Positions 16,267 to 24,418 of a DNA stretch of 64,000 nt are shown one piece after another. The notes beneath the pieces are model-generated. The model saw only the letters and a program-made list of their open reading frames with translations. It searched no databases and was not told the origin of the DNA. Origin of the DNA: Streptomyces sp. Tu6071 (GTDB lineage Bacteria > Actinomycetota > Actinomycetes > Streptomycetales > Streptomycetaceae); the NCBI RefSeq assembly GCF_000213055.1, contig NZ_CM001165.1, positions 4,362,945-4,426,944 of the forward strand, read 5' to 3'. Position numbers and translations under genes: made by a program. The first letter of the stretch is position 1. Every line of letters begins with the position of its first letter.

Positions 16267-16638
16267 TCAGCCGACCCCGCGCTTCTCCAAGGCCCCGAGC
16301 GTCGCGACGAGCAGGACCACGGCGCCGCCCGCCCCCGCGAGCAGCATCTCCCACCACACGTCGATCGCCCCCAGGAACCGCAGCGCGATACGGAACGGCA
16401 CCACGGGCAGCACGTCGAGCAACCACCGTGCCAGGGGCCCGAGCCCCCACGCCCCGACAGCCGTCCCTACGACCGCTGCCCCGAGGAGCAGCGCGAGGAT
16501 CAGTTCGTCCGAGGGCGTGGCGTCCCCGCGCCTCTCCGCCGGGCCGGCCGCCCGCGCTCCCGGCGACCCGGCCGCCCGCGCCTCCGGCCCGTCACCCGGC
16601 CGTGCCGTCTCCCCCGGTTCCCCCACGTCCTTCGTCAT
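16267..16638 (-). CDS. Hypothetical two-helix membrane protein (possibly YqeB-like N-terminal part)
   Basis: A 123-residue protein with a Gly/Ala/Arg-rich disordered N-terminus (1-42) and two hydrophobic helices at about 44-68 and 93-115, separated by a W/P-rich loop (LGPLARWLLDVLPVVPFRIALRFLG). The membrane part recalls YqeB-type proteins, but those continue into a cytoplasmic domain of about 100 residues that is absent here, so it may be a shortened relative. The start ATG 16638 has GGAAG about 12 bases upstream. Function unknown. Confidence 0.55.
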   Translation of the reverse strand: MTKDVGEPGETARPGDGPEARAAGSPGARAAGPAERRGDATPSDELILALLLGAAVVGTAVGAWGLGPLARWLLDVLPVVPFRIALRFLGAIDVWWEMLLAGAGGAVVLLVATLGALEKRGVG

Positions 16639-16768
16639 GCCCCGAGCTTCCCGCCTCCCCGCGCGCCCGCGCGAGAGGCGTGGGTCTACGGGGCTACGAC
16701 TTTGGTAGCGCAGAAGCCGACCGGGACCCGACGGAGGGCGGACGGCGTCGCCCGGAAGCTGCCCGTGG

Positions 16769-17563
16769 TCAGTCCTGAGACGGACCGTCCGGGGGCACCG
16801 GGGTGTGCCTGATGCCGTGGAGCAGCGCCCGGAAGGACCACGTGAAACGGGCCTCCGGGGTGCCGGACAGGAGGCGCGAGGAGGCCGCGCGGATGTGCGG
16901 GTGGCGGGCGGGGTCGACGCCGTGGACGGCGTGCCGGACCGCCTGCCACTCCTCCTCGGCGACCGGCGAGGCTTCGCGGTCGGTCTGCTCGGCGGCCGTG
17001 GCGGTGGCGTGCTGGAGGAGCAGGTCCACGCCCCAGGCGGCCCGGTCGGCCGCCACGCCGCCCTCGGCGAGGAGGGCGAGCATGCGCTCGACGAGGTCGA
17101 GGTAGTGCGGGCCGCTGGGGCGGGCGACGAGCGCGGAGCGCGCGAGGCCCGGGTAACGGAAGAGGAGCAGCGTGTACGAGTTGAGGAGGCCGATCAGCCG
17201 AGGCTCCCAGCCTGCTCCGTCCTCCTCAAGGGGGACGTCGGCGGGCTCGGGCACCTCCACCTCGCCGAGGAGTTCGTCGAGGATCGCCGCGTGCAGCTCC
17301 GTCGTCCCCGCGACGTACACGTAGAGCGAGGCGGGACCGGTGTCGAGTTCCTTCGCGAGGCGCCGCATCGTGACCTTGTCGAGGCCCTCGGCGGCCATCA
17401 CGCGGATCGCCGCAGCGACGATTCCGGAGCGGCTCAGCGCCGGTTTCGCGGGGCGGTCGCGGCGGCTGCGCGGGGCGTCGGTACGGGGCGCGGCGGCGCG
17501 GCGCGCGGACGCGGCGGCCCGGCCTCCGGGCGGCGCGGGGTCCGTGGTCTCGTCGCCGTCCAT
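16769..17563 (-). CDS. TetR family transcriptional regulator
   Basis: A 264-residue repressor. A disordered Ala/Arg/Asp leader (1-40) precedes the helix-turn-helix: LSRSGIVAAAIRVMAAEGLDKVTMRRLAKELDTGPASLYVYVAGTTEL, residues about 43-90, ending with the TetR signature. The all-helical C-terminal domain follows the TetR_C-type pattern. A near-perfect 8-bp-arm palindrome lies 60 bp upstream of the start. The nearest upstream gene, on the same strand, is a zinc alcohol dehydrogenase; regulation of it is possible. Confidence 0.92.
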   Translation of the reverse strand: MDGDETTDPAPPGGRAAASARRAAAPRTDAPRSRRDRPAKPALSRSGIVAAAIRVMAAEGLDKVTMRRLAKELDTGPASLYVYVAGTTELHAAILDELLGEVEVPEPADVPLEEDGAGWEPRLIGLLNSYTLLLFRYPGLARSALVARPSGPHYLDLVERMLALLAEGGVAADRAAWGVDLLLQHATATAAEQTDREASPVAEEEWQAVRHAVHGVDPARHPHIRAASSRLLSGTPEARFTWSFRALLHGIRHTPVPPDGPSQD

Positions 17564-17936
17564 GTCCCTCGCTCGTCTCGCCTCGCCGTCACGGGCCCGG
17601 ACACACCCCGGGCCAGCTCACTGTAACGAACGGGTTCGGTACGGGGCCGCGCGACGGCGGGGCGGGTGACGGCGGGGCCGCGAGACCCGGGAGGGCGCGT
17701 CCTGCGGTGCGGGGCGCACGCACGTCCGTGCGGTGCGCGGCGCACGCACGTTCCGCGGTACGGCGGCGCGTCCTGCGGTGCGGTGTACCGCGCGGCGTCC
17801 GGTACGGGCGTGACGTCACGCGACCCGGGCCCCGGGCGCACTCCCGGCCCGGGGCGTCCTCCGCGTACCGCCGCACCCGTGCCCGTACTGCCGCCGCGCC
17901 GTACCGCGCCCCCTAGGCTGAGCCCGCGCCCCGCCC
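17564..17936. other. Gene-free interval with TetR operator and GC-rich repeats
   Basis: No ORF is supported. A palindrome TAACGAAC-GG-GTTCGGTA (17624-17641; 7 of 8 bases per arm match) is the likely autoregulatory operator. Between about 17700 and 17790 a degenerate tandem repeat of about 27 bp occurs three times (GGCGCACGCACGT-containing units). Confidence 0.55.
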
Positions 17937-18959
17937 TCACACCGTCAGCACCATCCGGAACCGTGCCTCGCCGCGCCGCATGCGGGCGAAGGCTTCGTCC
18001 GCCTCCGCGAGCGGCAGTTCCTCCGTCCAGGGGCGGACACCGGTGTCCGCCGCGAAGCGGAGCGTGTCCTGCGTGTCGACGGCGATCCCGGAGGCGTGGC
18101 CGTAGACGCGGCGGGCCCTGTCCACGAACTGCGCGGCGGTGAGGTCGAGGTGCTCGAGGGCGACGCCCACGATGACGAGTTCGCCCCGGCGGCCGAGTCC
18201 CTCGAAGGCATCGGCCATGGCCTGGGCCTGGGTGACCGTCGCGAGGACGACCTTCGCGCCGCCGAGTGCCTGGAGTTCGGCCGCGACATCCTGCGTAGTG
18301 CTGTCGATGTAGTGCGCGGCGCCCAACTCCGTCGCGAGAGGGCCCTTCTCCGCCCCACGGGCGATGGCCACCGTGCGGAAACCCATCTTCGCGGCGAACT
18401 GCACGCCGAGGTGCCCGAGTCCGCCGAGCCCCAGGATCGCGACGGTGTCCCCGGCCCGCGCCGCACTGCGCCGCAAGGCGTTGTACACGGTGACCCCGGC
18501 GCAGGCGAGCGGTGCCGCGTCGACCGCGCTCAGCCCGTCGGGCACGGCGGCGAGCGCGACGGCGGGCACGATCACGGACTCCGCGTACCCGCCCGGATAG
18601 GCGATGCCGGGGATCTCCGCCTCGGGGCAGAGCACTCCGTCCCCGGTACGACACGCATCGCAGTGCCCACAGCTCCCGCCGTACCACCCGACGGCGACCC
18701 GGTCCCCGACCGCCCAGCCGTCGACCCCCGCGCCGAGCGCGTCGATCCGGCCCGCGATCTCGTGCCCGGTCGTGACCGGGAAGGGGTTGCCCATCGCGCC
18801 GCTCACGACAGCCGTGTCCGAGTGGCACACCCCGCACGCCTCGACGGCGATCCGCACCTGCCCGGGCCCCGGCTCCCCGGTCTCGACCCGCGCCTCGGTG
18901 AAGGCCCCACCGGCCGCCTCGACCCGCATCGCGCGGTGCGTGCGCTGCTCCTGGCTCAT
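17937..18959 (-). CDS. Zinc-dependent alcohol dehydrogenase
   Basis: A 340-residue medium-chain dehydrogenase. The catalytic zinc ligands are Cys45 (CGVCHSD) and His66-Glu67 (TTGHEIAG) plus a cysteine in PLACAGVTVY near 150. The structural zinc site has Cys97, Cys100, Cys103 and Cys111. The NAD(P) motif GLGGLGHLG lies near 175. It resembles the AdhP/AdhA propanol-preferring group and would interconvert alcohols and aldehydes. ATG 18959 starts MSQEQRTHRAM. The TetR gene lies downstream on the same strand but 373 bp away, so co-transcription is doubtful. Confidence 0.93.
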   Translation of the reverse strand: MSQEQRTHRAMRVEAAGGAFTEARVETGEPGPGQVRIAVEACGVCHSDTAVVSGAMGNPFPVTTGHEIAGRIDALGAGVDGWAVGDRVAVGWYGGSCGHCDACRTGDGVLCPEAEIPGIAYPGGYAESVIVPAVALAAVPDGLSAVDAAPLACAGVTVYNALRRSAARAGDTVAILGLGGLGHLGVQFAAKMGFRTVAIARGAEKGPLATELGAAHYIDSTTQDVAAELQALGGAKVVLATVTQAQAMADAFEGLGRRGELVIVGVALEHLDLTAAQFVDRARRVYGHASGIAVDTQDTLRFAADTGVRPWTEELPLAEADEAFARMRRGEARFRMVLTV

Positions 18960-19170
18960 CTCGTACGTCCTTGTGTCTCGGCTGCGCTGTCCTCCTCACG
19001 TCTACCGCGTCGTCCTCGCGGCCTACCACCGAAGAGGGACCCGTCCGCCGACCGGCCCCCGCGCTCCCGCCCCCTGCGGCGGATCTCCACCGCGACCCAC
19101 CTCGACCGCGCCGCCGACCGCTGTGTCACCCGCGCGCCACCGATCGCCTTCACGCGCGCGCCGCGCCCGC

Positions 19171-19539
19171 TCACCGTTCGCCCGCGCTCCGTTCCACGCA
19201 CACCTCGTTCCCCTCGGGGTCCCGCAGCGTGACCCAGCCGCTGCCGTCCGTGCGCCGGTGGTCCTCGTGGAGCGTGGCGCCGAGGGCGAGCAGCCGCCTC
19301 ACCTCGGCGTCGCGTGTGCGGTCCCGCGGCCGGAGATCGACGTGCCAGCGGTTCTTGGTGGTCTTGGGCTCGTCGACGCGTACGAAGAGCAGCGCCGTGC
19401 CCGCCGAGGTCACCGATGCCTCGGGATCGCCGGGGAAGTCGTCCCGGGCGAGCGAGCCGTCGAGGACGGCGGCCCAGAAGGTGGCGAGCGCGTGGGGGTC
19501 GGCGCAGTCGACGGTCAGGTGCCTGAGGAGAGATGCCAT
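19171..19539 (-). CDS. VOC family protein (glyoxalase/bleomycin-resistance fold)
   Basis: A 122-residue single-domain VOC protein. It shows HLTVDCADPHALATFW near the start, then VRVDEPKTTKNRWHVDLRPRD and a closing LRDPEGNEVCVE, the standard beta-alpha-beta-beta-beta pattern with a His and Glu metal site. Family roles range from dioxygenase to antibiotic binding; none can be assigned. ATG 19539 fits homologous starts (MASLLRHLTVD). No Shine-Dalgarno site is evident, so it may be leaderless. Confidence 0.87.
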   Translation of the reverse strand: MASLLRHLTVDCADPHALATFWAAVLDGSLARDDFPGDPEASVTSAGTALLFVRVDEPKTTKNRWHVDLRPRDRTRDAEVRRLLALGATLHEDHRRTDGSGWVTLRDPEGNEVCVERSAGER

Positions 19540-19927
19540 GAGGGGAGGGGACCACGGTGGGCAGTCAGGTGCCACCGAATTGCGCGGGGGTGGAGGGGAG
19601 CTGGGCGGGGTCGCAGTGCTGGAGGAGAAGGGTCGGAGTCGGCCGGGGCAGGGACCGGTGGGCGGGCCCGGATGCCGGTCGGGACATCGGCCGGGTCGTC
19701 GGGCCGGGCGTTACGTCGCGGACGGCGAAGTTCCCGCTCGTCGGTTATTTCACCTGATCGGGGGCTTGTGTGCGGTTTGTGGGTTTGGTGGTGCGGGAGC
19801 GGGCATGACGTCCGGCGAGAGGCCGGGGGCGGCCGGTCGGAGGGGAGGCGCGAGGTGCGCATGCGGGTGCTGGTCGGGGTGAAAAGGGTTCGCGGGCGCG
19901 GGGCGGGGGTCCGTAGCCTCGCGGCTC
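19540..19927. other. Gene-free promoter interval
   Basis: No credible ORF. The right half (about 19735-19800) is relatively T/G-rich with a lower-GC patch (GGTTATTTCACCTGATC) and may hold promoters for the divergent VOC and hydrolase genes. Confidence 0.4.
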
Positions 19928-20794
19928 ATGGAGACGAGGGAGTACGAAGCCGGAGGGAACGGCCAGGACGGCGGGGTGGGTGATCCCGCGTGTCCGCAGG
20001 CCGGGGTGCTGCCCGTGCCGGGTGCGCGGCTGCACTACGAAGTACGGGGCAGGGGGCCCTTGTTGGTGCTGCTCCCCGGGGGCGGGGGAGACGCCGGGGT
20101 GTACGACGCGTTCGCGCCGCTGCTGGCCGACGCGTACACGGTGGTCGCGCTCGACCCGCGCGGGTACTCGCGCAGCGTGCTCGACGGGCCGCCCGGCACG
20201 CAGACCGTGGAGCGGCAGGCGGACGACGTGGCGGCGCTCGTCGCGCACCTCGGGGGCGGCCCCGCCGACGTGATCGGGGGCAGTGACGGGGCGCTCGTCG
20301 GGCTGGACCTGCTCGCCAGGTACCCGGCCCTCGTGCGCCGCGTCCTCGCCCATGAGCCCCCGGCCTTCGGCCTGTTGCCGGGTGCCGAGGAGCACAGCGC
20401 GTTCATCGCCTCGGTGCACGAGACGTTCGTACGAGAGGGGATGGGTCCCGCCGGGGCACGGTTCGCCGCGTGGGCCGGGGCGGGCGGTGACCGGTGGGAG
20501 CCCGCGCCGGAGCTGGCGGCGCGCCTGTTCGCGAACGGGCCGCGCTTCCTGGAGCACGAGCTGCGCTCCTTCACCTCGTGGCTGCCCGACATCGGGGCGC
20601 TGCGCGGACCGGCCGCCGAGGGCCGGCTCGTGCTCGCGGTCGGACGCGAGACGCGCGGCGCGCTCTGCCGCGAGCCCGCCGTCACGCTCGCGTCCCACCT
20701 CGGCCTGGCCCCCCTCGCGCTGCCGGGCGGGCACGGGGGCTGGCTCGCGGCGGCGGAGGAATCAGCGGTTCTCGTCAGGGAGGCGATGAAGTGA
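19928..20794 (+). CDS. Alpha/beta hydrolase
   Basis: A 288-residue alpha/beta-fold hydrolase. The oxyanion region LLPGGGGDAG is near residue 50, the nucleophile elbow GGSDG has Ser119, and the catalytic histidine lies in LPGGHGGW near the C-terminus. The substrate is unknown. The stop codon overlaps the start of the next gene (GTGA at 20791-20794), implying translational coupling. The last third of the gene (20641-20765) is one arm of a 125-bp inverted repeat whose other arm is 1 kb downstream, so the C-terminal residues could be replaced by inversion. Confidence 0.9.
   Translation: METREYEAGGNGQDGGVGDPACPQAGVLPVPGARLHYEVRGRGPLLVLLPGGGGDAGVYDAFAPLLADAYTVVALDPRGYSRSVLDGPPGTQTVERQADDVAALVAHLGGGPADVIGGSDGALVGLDLLARYPALVRRVLAHEPPAFGLLPGAEEHSAFIASVHETFVREGMGPAGARFAAWAGAGGDRWEPAPELAARLFANGPRFLEHELRSFTSWLPDIGALRGPAAEGRLVLAVGRETRGALCREPAVTLASHLGLAPLALPGGHGGWLAAAEESAVLVREAMK
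20641..20765 (+). repeat. 125-bp inverted repeat, left arm (inside hydrolase gene)
   Basis: It pairs with 21756-21880 in the opposite orientation at 123 of 125 positions (differences at arm positions 6 and 25). This arm encodes hydrolase residues about 239-280, including the catalytic histidine. Confidence 0.95.
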
Positions 20795-21468
20795 GCGGGA
20801 ACACCAGCGAGGACGACGGCGCCCGTTGGGCCGATGACGTACGCGCGTCGGTCGCAAGCGCCGTCGCGGCGCTCGCGCCGGCCGCCACCACCGCAGGCGC
20901 CGCGTCGTGGTCGGCCCCCGCCGGGCCGCTGACCTGGAGCTGCTGGGAAACGGGCGAGCACCTCGCCGACGACCTCTTCGCCTACGCGGCCCAACTCACC
21001 CCCGCCGTTCCGCCGTCGGACGACGACGTGCCCTTCCGCTGGGAGAGCACGACGCCGGGCGGCCCGGCGAACACGATCCGCGCCGACCCCGCGCACGGCC
21101 CCGCCGGACTGCTGCGCGTCATCGACGCGTGCGGCGGACTGCTCGCGGCGGTCGTACGGGTCACGCCGCCCGACGTCCGCGCCCACCACACCTTCGGCCG
21201 GGCGGACGCGGCCGGGTTCGCCGCGATGGGCATCGTGGAGACCCTGGTGCACACCGATGACCTCGCGCAGGGCCTCGGCCTGGAGTGGACCCCGCCGGAG
21301 GGGCTCGTCGCCCGCGCGCTCGACCGCCTCTTCCCCGACGTCCCCCGCGACCTCGCACCCGCGTGGCCCACCCTCCGCTGGGCGACAGGCCGGACCTCGC
21401 TTCCCGGCCTGCCGGACCGCGCGAACGGCTGGCGCTGGGACGGGAGACCGGCGGGGGAGCGGGGGTAG
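20791..21468 (+). CDS. Mycothiol-dependent maleylpyruvate isomerase-fold protein
   Basis: A 225-residue protein of the MDMPI N-terminal/DinB-like group. Typical elements are LTWSCWETGEHLADDLFAYAAQL near residue 50, with the first metal-ligand histidine, and GIVETLVHTDDLAQGLGLEW near 155 with another. Relatives bind mycothiol or a divalent metal. It is coupled to the upstream hydrolase through a GTGA overlap, so the two probably act in one pathway. The whole gene lies inside the 990-bp segment bracketed by the 125-bp inverted repeat and would be reversed and uncoupled if the segment inverted. Confidence 0.87.
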   Translation: MSGNTSEDDGARWADDVRASVASAVAALAPAATTAGAASWSAPAGPLTWSCWETGEHLADDLFAYAAQLTPAVPPSDDDVPFRWESTTPGGPANTIRADPAHGPAGLLRVIDACGGLLAAVVRVTPPDVRAHHTFGRADAAGFAAMGIVETLVHTDDLAQGLGLEWTPPEGLVARALDRLFPDVPRDLAPAWPTLRWATGRTSLPGLPDRANGWRWDGRPAGERG

Positions 21469-22231
21469 CGGGAGCTGGGGTGGAGTGGGGTGGGTGTCCT
21501 CGGGTCCGGCTGCCGAGGGCGCGGCGGCACTCGGGACGGGCTGGGGGGCGTTACGAGTGTTCCGGGGCGAGGCCGGGGCCGGGGCCGAGGCCGTGGGCCG
21601 TGGGCCGTGGGCCGGGGGCCAGGGCCCGGGGTCATCAGGGGGAGTCTCGGGGCCGCGCTCCTGCGGCACGCGAGGGCATGAGGCGCTGACCGCCTAGGCG
21701 GGTGCGGTCCGCGCGGGGGGTGGCGTGGGCGCGGATGCCCTTGGGCGAGTCGGGACTGATTCCTCCGCCGCCGCGAGCCAGCCCCCGTGCCCGCCCGGCA
21801 GCGCGAGGGGGGCCAGGCCGAGGTGGGACGCGAGCGTGACGGCGGGCTCGCGGCACAGCGCGCCGCGCGTCTCGTGTCCGGTGATCCGTGGAGACGCCGG
21901 AGATCGGGGGTGAGGCGTGCGCGCTCCGGGGGGGAAGGTGGGTGAACTTCGTGGGGTGAGTGGAGGCGGGCGGCGTGGACCGGACCGTGGATGTCGGTGC
22001 CGCGCCCGTGACAAGACTCCCCGGGCCGGCGGGCGGCGGGCTTCGTGGCATCGGCCGTCCGGGGAACGGTGGCGAACCCGAGGATGCGGCCAACCCCCCG
22101 ATCAGCACTTCGGTTCGCCACACACGCCGGATTCCCGCCCGCCGCCAAGGCACCTGTGCCCGGGGCTCGGCTCAGCCCGTGATGCGGCGGAGCCCCTTCG
22201 GCCGACAGAGAGCCGGTCGGTGCCGGATGGT
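21469..22231. other. Gene-free interval containing a hydrolase gene fragment
   Basis: No intact gene. From left to right: a GGGCCGT/GGGCCGG low-complexity run (about 21592-21632), the reversed hydrolase fragment (21756-21880), and a GC-rich stretch. A possible hairpin with arms GGGGCTC (22162-22168) and GAGCCCC (22190-22196) may end transcription of the barstar operon. Confidence 0.5.
21756..21880 (-). pseudogene. 125-bp inverted repeat, right arm: partial copy of the alpha/beta hydrolase gene
   Basis: On the minus strand this segment translates to the same 40 or so residues as the hydrolase C-terminal region (ETRGALCREPAV through LAAAEES). It has no hydrolase sequence before or after it, so it is a detached fragment. 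Minus-strand reading continues open to a stop at 21694, adding about 20 Pro/Arg/Ala-rich residues. Confidence 0.9.
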
Positions 22232-22537
22232 TCAGGGGTGGAGGACGAGGCGGTTCCGTGTGCCGTCGAACGTCGCGGCCAGTGCGCGCGCCTCGGGGTT
22301 GTCCGTGCCGTTGCCGGTGTCGGCGAAGAGGCCCTGGCGGTCGGCGTGCACGGTCAGCGTGTCGTGGCGGTCGATCACCTCGGAGACGCCGCGTGCGTCG
22401 ATCGCGTCCGCCCAGGCGTCGAGGTTGCGGCCGAACCAGTCGGGCAGGCCGCAGGGTTCCCGTACCGCCTCCCAGAAGTCGTCGAGCGTCGTGAGCGCCT
22501 GCCCGCGCAGGTCGACAACGAGCTCGGCGCCCCTCAT
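22232..22537 (-). CDS. Barstar family protein (ribonuclease inhibitor-like)
   Basis: A 101-residue barstar-fold protein. It begins with a beta strand (AELVVDLRG) and contains the family helix FWEAVREPCGLPDWFGRNLDAWADAI, the equivalent of the barnase-binding helix, with a conserved acidic face. Barstars neutralise secreted or cytoplasmic RNases, or serve as immunity proteins. No RNase gene is nearby, so this is an orphan inhibitor or acts on a distant toxin. Its ATG overlaps the stop of the upstream gene (ATGA at 22534-22537), so the two are translationally coupled. Confidence 0.88.
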   Translation of the reverse strand: MRGAELVVDLRGQALTTLDDFWEAVREPCGLPDWFGRNLDAWADAIDARGVSEVIDRHDTLTVHADRQGLFADTGNGTDNPEARALAATFDGTRNRLVLHP

Positions 22538-22917
22538 CGCGGGGACTCCTCGCGCGCGGGGGCGTCCGGCAGGTGCCGCAGCGCCGCCTCCACGCTGTCG
22601 CCGCCACTCGTGTTGAAGGCGATCGCCGCCTGCGGGGCGTGACGGCGTACGAGGTTGACGGCCGCCTCGAAGAGGGGCAGCAGCGGCTCCGCCTTGCGCA
22701 GCCCGCCGCCGATGACGACGACGTCCCACGCGCGGCTCGCGAGTGCCTTCGCGAGGGCGGGCTCGGCGTGCTCGTCGTACTCCACGAGGACCATGTCGGC
22801 GCCGACGCCGTACGTGGCGAAACGGGCGAGTTCGGCGTCGAGGAGCGCACGCAGAGCGGGACCGTCCGCGCCGGGAATCCCCTCCGGGTCGTAACCGACA
22901 ACAAGAGCGTGGGGCAT
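22534..22917 (-). CDS. Unknown protein coupled to barstar
   Basis: A 127-residue protein I do not recognise. It looks like a small alternating alpha/beta domain: MPHALVVGYD strand and loop, an Ala/Leu-rich helix, DMVLVEYD strand, then WDVVVIGGGLRKAEPLLPLFEAAVNLVRRHAP, IAFNTSGGDSVEAALRHLP and a short charged tail. The VVVIGGG loop recalls nucleotide-binding Rossmann-like folds, without proof. No signal peptide or membrane helix. It starts at ATG 22917 and ends inside the barstar start codon, so the proteins are made together and may act together. Confidence 0.75.
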   Translation of the reverse strand: MPHALVVGYDPEGIPGADGPALRALLDAELARFATYGVGADMVLVEYDEHAEPALAKALASRAWDVVVIGGGLRKAEPLLPLFEAAVNLVRRHAPQAAIAFNTSGGDSVEAALRHLPDAPAREESPR

Positions 22918-23013
22918 CCAGGCACCCTAACGACGTCAGCGGGGCGCGCCAAGGGCCCGCGATCGCCCCAGTTCAACGGCGTGGCCGTCCACGCCGAGTG
23001 CCACACTGGCCCC

Positions 23014-23997
23014 ATGGAATCGCGTGAATTCAGCAAGCTCGGCCGTTCCGTCTCCGTCGTCGGCCTCGGCACCTGGCAGCTCGGCGCCGACTGGGGCGAC
23101 GTGGACGAGAAGGACGCCCATGCCGTCCTGGAGGCCGCCGCGGACTCCGGCGTCACCTTCTTCGACACCGCCGACGTGTACGGGGACGGCCGCAGCGAGC
23201 AGACCATCGCCGCCTTCCTCAAGGCCCACCCGGGCTCCGGGATCACGGTCGCGACGAAGATGGGCCGCCGCGTCGACCAGCTCCCCGAGAACTACGTCCT
23301 CGAAAACTTCCGCGCGTGGAACGACCGTTCGCGCCGCAACCTCGGCGTCGACCGCCTCGACCTCGTCCAGCTCCACTGCCCGCCGACGCCCGTCTACTCC
23401 TCCGACGAGGTCTACGACGCGCTCGACACGCTCGTCGCCGAGGACCGCGTCGCCGGATACGGCGTGAGCGTCGAGACGTGCGCGGAGGCGCTCACCGCGA
23501 TCGCCAGGCCCGGGATCGCGAGCGTGCAGATCATCCTCAACCCCTTCCGCATGAAGCCGCTCGACGAGGTGCTGCCCGCCGCGCTCGCCGCCGGGGTCGG
23601 GATCATCGCGCGCGTGCCGCTCGCCTCGGGCCTGCTGAGCGGCAAGTACACCGAGGACACGACCTTCGCGGCCAACGACCACCGCACGTTCAACCGCCAC
23701 GGCGAGGCGTTCGACCAGGGCGAGACCTTCGCCGGGGTCGACTTCGCGACCGGTGTCGCCGCCGCGCGTGAGTTCGCGGCGCTCGCCCCCGAGGGCGCGA
23801 CCCCGGCGCAGACCGCGCTGCGCTGGATCGTCCAGCAGCCCGGCGTCACCACCGTCATCCCCGGCGCCCGCACCCCCGCGCAGGCGCGCGCCAACTCGGC
23901 GGCGGGCGAACTGCCGCCGCTGGACGAGCAGAAGCTCACGGCGATCCGCGAGCTGTACACGCGGGAGATCGCGCCGCAGGTGGCCGACCGCTGGTGA
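23014..23997 (+). CDS. Aldo/keto reductase
   Basis: A 327-residue NADPH-dependent reductase. Tetrad residues are Asp51 and Tyr56 (FFDTADVYGDGRSE), Lys82 (VATKMGRR) and a histidine in LVQLHCPP near 122. The cofactor-binding end is VIPGARTPAQARANS. It differs clearly from the reductase at 13462-14457, so they are not a recent duplication. The small loop after Tyr56 places it with the general stress/YhdN-like aldo/keto reductases. ATG 23014 is the first start after the divergent barstar operon. No operon partner. Confidence 0.92.
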   Translation: MESREFSKLGRSVSVVGLGTWQLGADWGDVDEKDAHAVLEAAADSGVTFFDTADVYGDGRSEQTIAAFLKAHPGSGITVATKMGRRVDQLPENYVLENFRAWNDRSRRNLGVDRLDLVQLHCPPTPVYSSDEVYDALDTLVAEDRVAGYGVSVETCAEALTAIARPGIASVQIILNPFRMKPLDEVLPAALAAGVGIIARVPLASGLLSGKYTEDTTFAANDHRTFNRHGEAFDQGETFAGVDFATGVAAAREFAALAPEGATPAQTALRWIVQQPGVTTVIPGARTPAQARANSAAGELPPLDEQKLTAIRELYTREIAPQVADRW

Positions 23998-24418
23998 ACG
24001 CGGCCGGGAACGGCCCGATGGCGAGGTGACGGGCCGCTTCCGGAGCGCGCTGCGGGGCGGCGGGCAGGGGCGGCGGGTGCGGCGGGGAGCGCCGAGGACT
24101 CCGGCCCTGCGGCGCGCGTGGCGGCAGTGCCAAGGACACCGACCACGGGCGGCGCTCGTGACGGCAGCGTCACGCGCTTCGGACCGGCTCGGCGCCGGAG
24201 CCCGTGCGGCGCCCGCCCGCCGCGCCACCCCGCCGCTTGGCGGGGCATTCCCGCCGGACGGCGCCTCCGTTCCGCTTCCGGAGCCCGGCAATCTGGCTCG
24301 GGCCGGGGAGGTTCCGGCCGCCGCCGTGGGACACACGGAGGTCGGACCTCGCCCCGGTCCGCGCACACGTGCCGCGCGTCCGTCCGATCCTCACGCCGTC
24401 GTCAGGAGAGCCGTTCAC
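23998..24418. other. Gene-free interval
   Basis: Nothing coding is supported. The sequence is GC-rich with GGCGG runs (about 24050-24090). The promoter of the HSL-type hydrolase must lie near its right end, where GGAGAG (24404-24409) acts as ribosome binding site. Confidence 0.45.

Noticed and set aside
16835..16848. parS-like sequence GGACCACGTGAAAC
   Set aside because: Only 11 of 14 bases match the ParB site and one half is poor; it lies inside the tetR coding sequence.
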